Shown: in pieces, positions 62,702 to 64,000 of the stretch
Position numbering within the stretch: position 1 is the first letter of the stretch
How the letters are laid out: each line of letters opens with the position of its first letter
From: Cheilinus undulatus
Lineage: Eukaryota; Chordata; Actinopteri; Labriformes; Labridae
Direction: 5' to 3'
Length of the DNA: 64,000 nt
NCBI RefSeq assembly: GCF_018320785.1
Contig: NC_054873.1
Coordinates: 20,860,196 to 20,924,195, forward strand
The notes under the pieces: generated by a model
What the model was told of the DNA's origin: nothing
Database searches by the model: none
The model's input: the letters and a program-made list of their open reading frames with translations, nothing else
Program-made: the position numbers and the translations under genes

Positions 62702-63600
62702 AACCACGATTCCAAAAAAGTTGGGACGTTGTTTAAAATGTCAATCACTTTCAGCTTAAATTCAACCAAACGCAACACAAAGACTGATAAAATTCAAACT
62801 GATTTATTCTGAACACATTTCATGTGACTGTAGCATATTTACCACTATGTTAAATCACCTCTCCTTTTAACAACACTCCAAGTGTCTGTGGGCTGCAGAC
62901 AAAAATGATTGAAGTACTGAAAGACAAATTGACGTACATCTTAATGCACATCATAATGCACATCATAATGCACTGTAAATTTTCAAGGGGAGACAGGTGT
63001 GAACTGCTTCCAGGCCAGTCTAGTATCTGCACTCTTTTGCTTTGAAGCCATGCTGTTGTAACTCATGCAGTATGTGGCTCCAAAACCTGAATGTACCTCT
63101 CAGCATTAATGGTGCCGTCACAGATGTGCTAGTTACCCATGCCATGGGAACTAAAACAATGTGCAGGCGTTACCTGTTCTTTTGTGATGATTCTTTAAAA
63201 GCTATGTACTTCAGTGATGTGCATGTAATTCCTTTCTCTCCACTAATACACCCCACAACATCTCAGATGCTGGCTTTTGAACTTTTTATCATGAACAATC
63301 TGGATGGTCTTTTTTCCTCCGTGGTCCAGAAGACTCACTGGCCGTTATTCCCCAAAGCAATCAGAAAGTCATCAGACCACACCACAGCACACTTTTGGGT
63401 CAGTCCATCTCAGATGAGCTCGGGGCCAGAGAAGTTGGCAGTAATTCCTGATGTTGTTGATCTATGGCTTTGTCTATGCATGCTGGTATTTCATGAAGTG
63501 CCACCTGAGTTATCAAAGGTCATGGTTATTAACTGTTGGGTTTTGGTCTACAACTATAAAATACAACCTATCTGGCTGTATTTGATCTTTTAATTATTGT
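62702..63600 (-). repeat. Dispersed fish repeat with spurious open frame
   Basis: TTCCAAAAAAGTTGGGACGTTGT at 62,711 and, on the minus strand, CACATCTGTGACGGCACCATTAATGCTGAGAGGTAC are words of a very common fish dispersed element. The plus-strand open frame at 63,042-63,593 lies antisense to it and has no recognisable domain. Family class is uncertain. Confidence 0.5.
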
Positions 63601-64000
63601 ATTTATTATTTATTATCATTTTCTTTTCTATTTCTATGAGAATCTGTGCAATATATGTGGGTTGTGTATTGGATCTTTTTTTTAATGTGTGCAATTCTGT
63701 AAATGTAGATTATTTTTCTATTTATTACTGATGTGTGCAGCACTTCGAGTCCAAAAAAATTCCTTTAGGGGACAATAAAGTATACTGTAACAAATTGTAA
63801 AACATGTAGAGATTTCTCCAGAATTTCTAAATCTTGTGATGATATTATGGGCTATAGATGGTGATATCCCTTATTTCTTTGCAATTGCATGTTGGGGAAT
63901 GTTGATTGAAAACTAAATTACTATTCGTATACACAGTCTTTTATAAAGTGGTAAACCGCGCACCAGCATTGACTGTGAAAGACTGCGCCTTTTAGGATTG
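63600..64000. other. csk: csk intron, retroelement-tail-like end
   Basis: 63,748-63,782 (AAAAAAATTCCTTTAGGGGA then CAATAAAGT) resembles the 3' tail of a fish non-LTR retrotransposon. Nothing else is recognised up to the window edge. Confidence 0.4.

Noticed and set aside
63042..63593. 183-codon plus-strand open frame
   Set aside because: Lies antisense to a common dispersed repeat; the peptide has no recognised domain.

Overview
The window is teleost nuclear DNA, probably from a percomorph-like fish. The genes are interrupted by introns with GT-AG junctions and encode vertebrate proteins. The non-coding DNA is AT-rich and full of Tc1/mariner-like, hAT-like and piggyBac-like relics and tRNA-derived SINE pieces. 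Splice sites below were placed by eye, from consensus signals, reading-phase continuity and protein similarity known to me; nothing was aligned by computer.

Layout. (1) 1-10,128 reads as intron or 5' flank of arid3b, with several repeats and no exon I can support. (2) 10,129-19,035 (+) holds the 3' seven coding exons of arid3b: ARID domain, REKLES-like region and C-terminus, with a poly(A) signal near 20,101. (3) 22,597-30,878 (+) is a complete five-exon synaptotagmin-like tandem-C2 membrane protein of 534 aa. (4) 32,001-44,039 (-) is a complete 20-coding-exon coiled-coil protein of 818 aa that I could not name; all phases close. It converges with gene 3. (5) 46,620-49,288 (+) is complete edc3 (478 aa), a decapping activator with LSm, FDF and YjeF_N regions. 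(6) 61,424 onward (+) is the start of csk: five codons, then an exon opening the SH3 domain. The rest lies beyond the right edge. A likely csk promoter with an NRF1-type palindrome lies near 52,270, about 9 kb upstream.

The order arid3b ... edc3 ... csk matches the human 15q24 block ARID3B-CLK3-EDC3-CYP1A1/2-CSK. CLK3 and CYP1A are not seen at the expected places, and two other genes lie between arid3b and edc3. The genes do not form one pathway: a DNA-binding regulator, a membrane C2 protein, a coiled-coil (perhaps centrosome/cilium) protein, an mRNA-decay factor and a Src-family inhibitory kinase.

The most unusual non-genic structure is a dispersed repeat family, with four copies here, whose cores are tandem AGCTA/TAGCTA-rich palindromic arrays and whose ends carry shared, partly inverted sequences. 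I found no CRISPR array, no viral gene and no new multi-gene system. The best candidates for novelty are the unassigned coiled-coil gene, the unusual N-terminus of the C2 protein, and the AGCTA element family.
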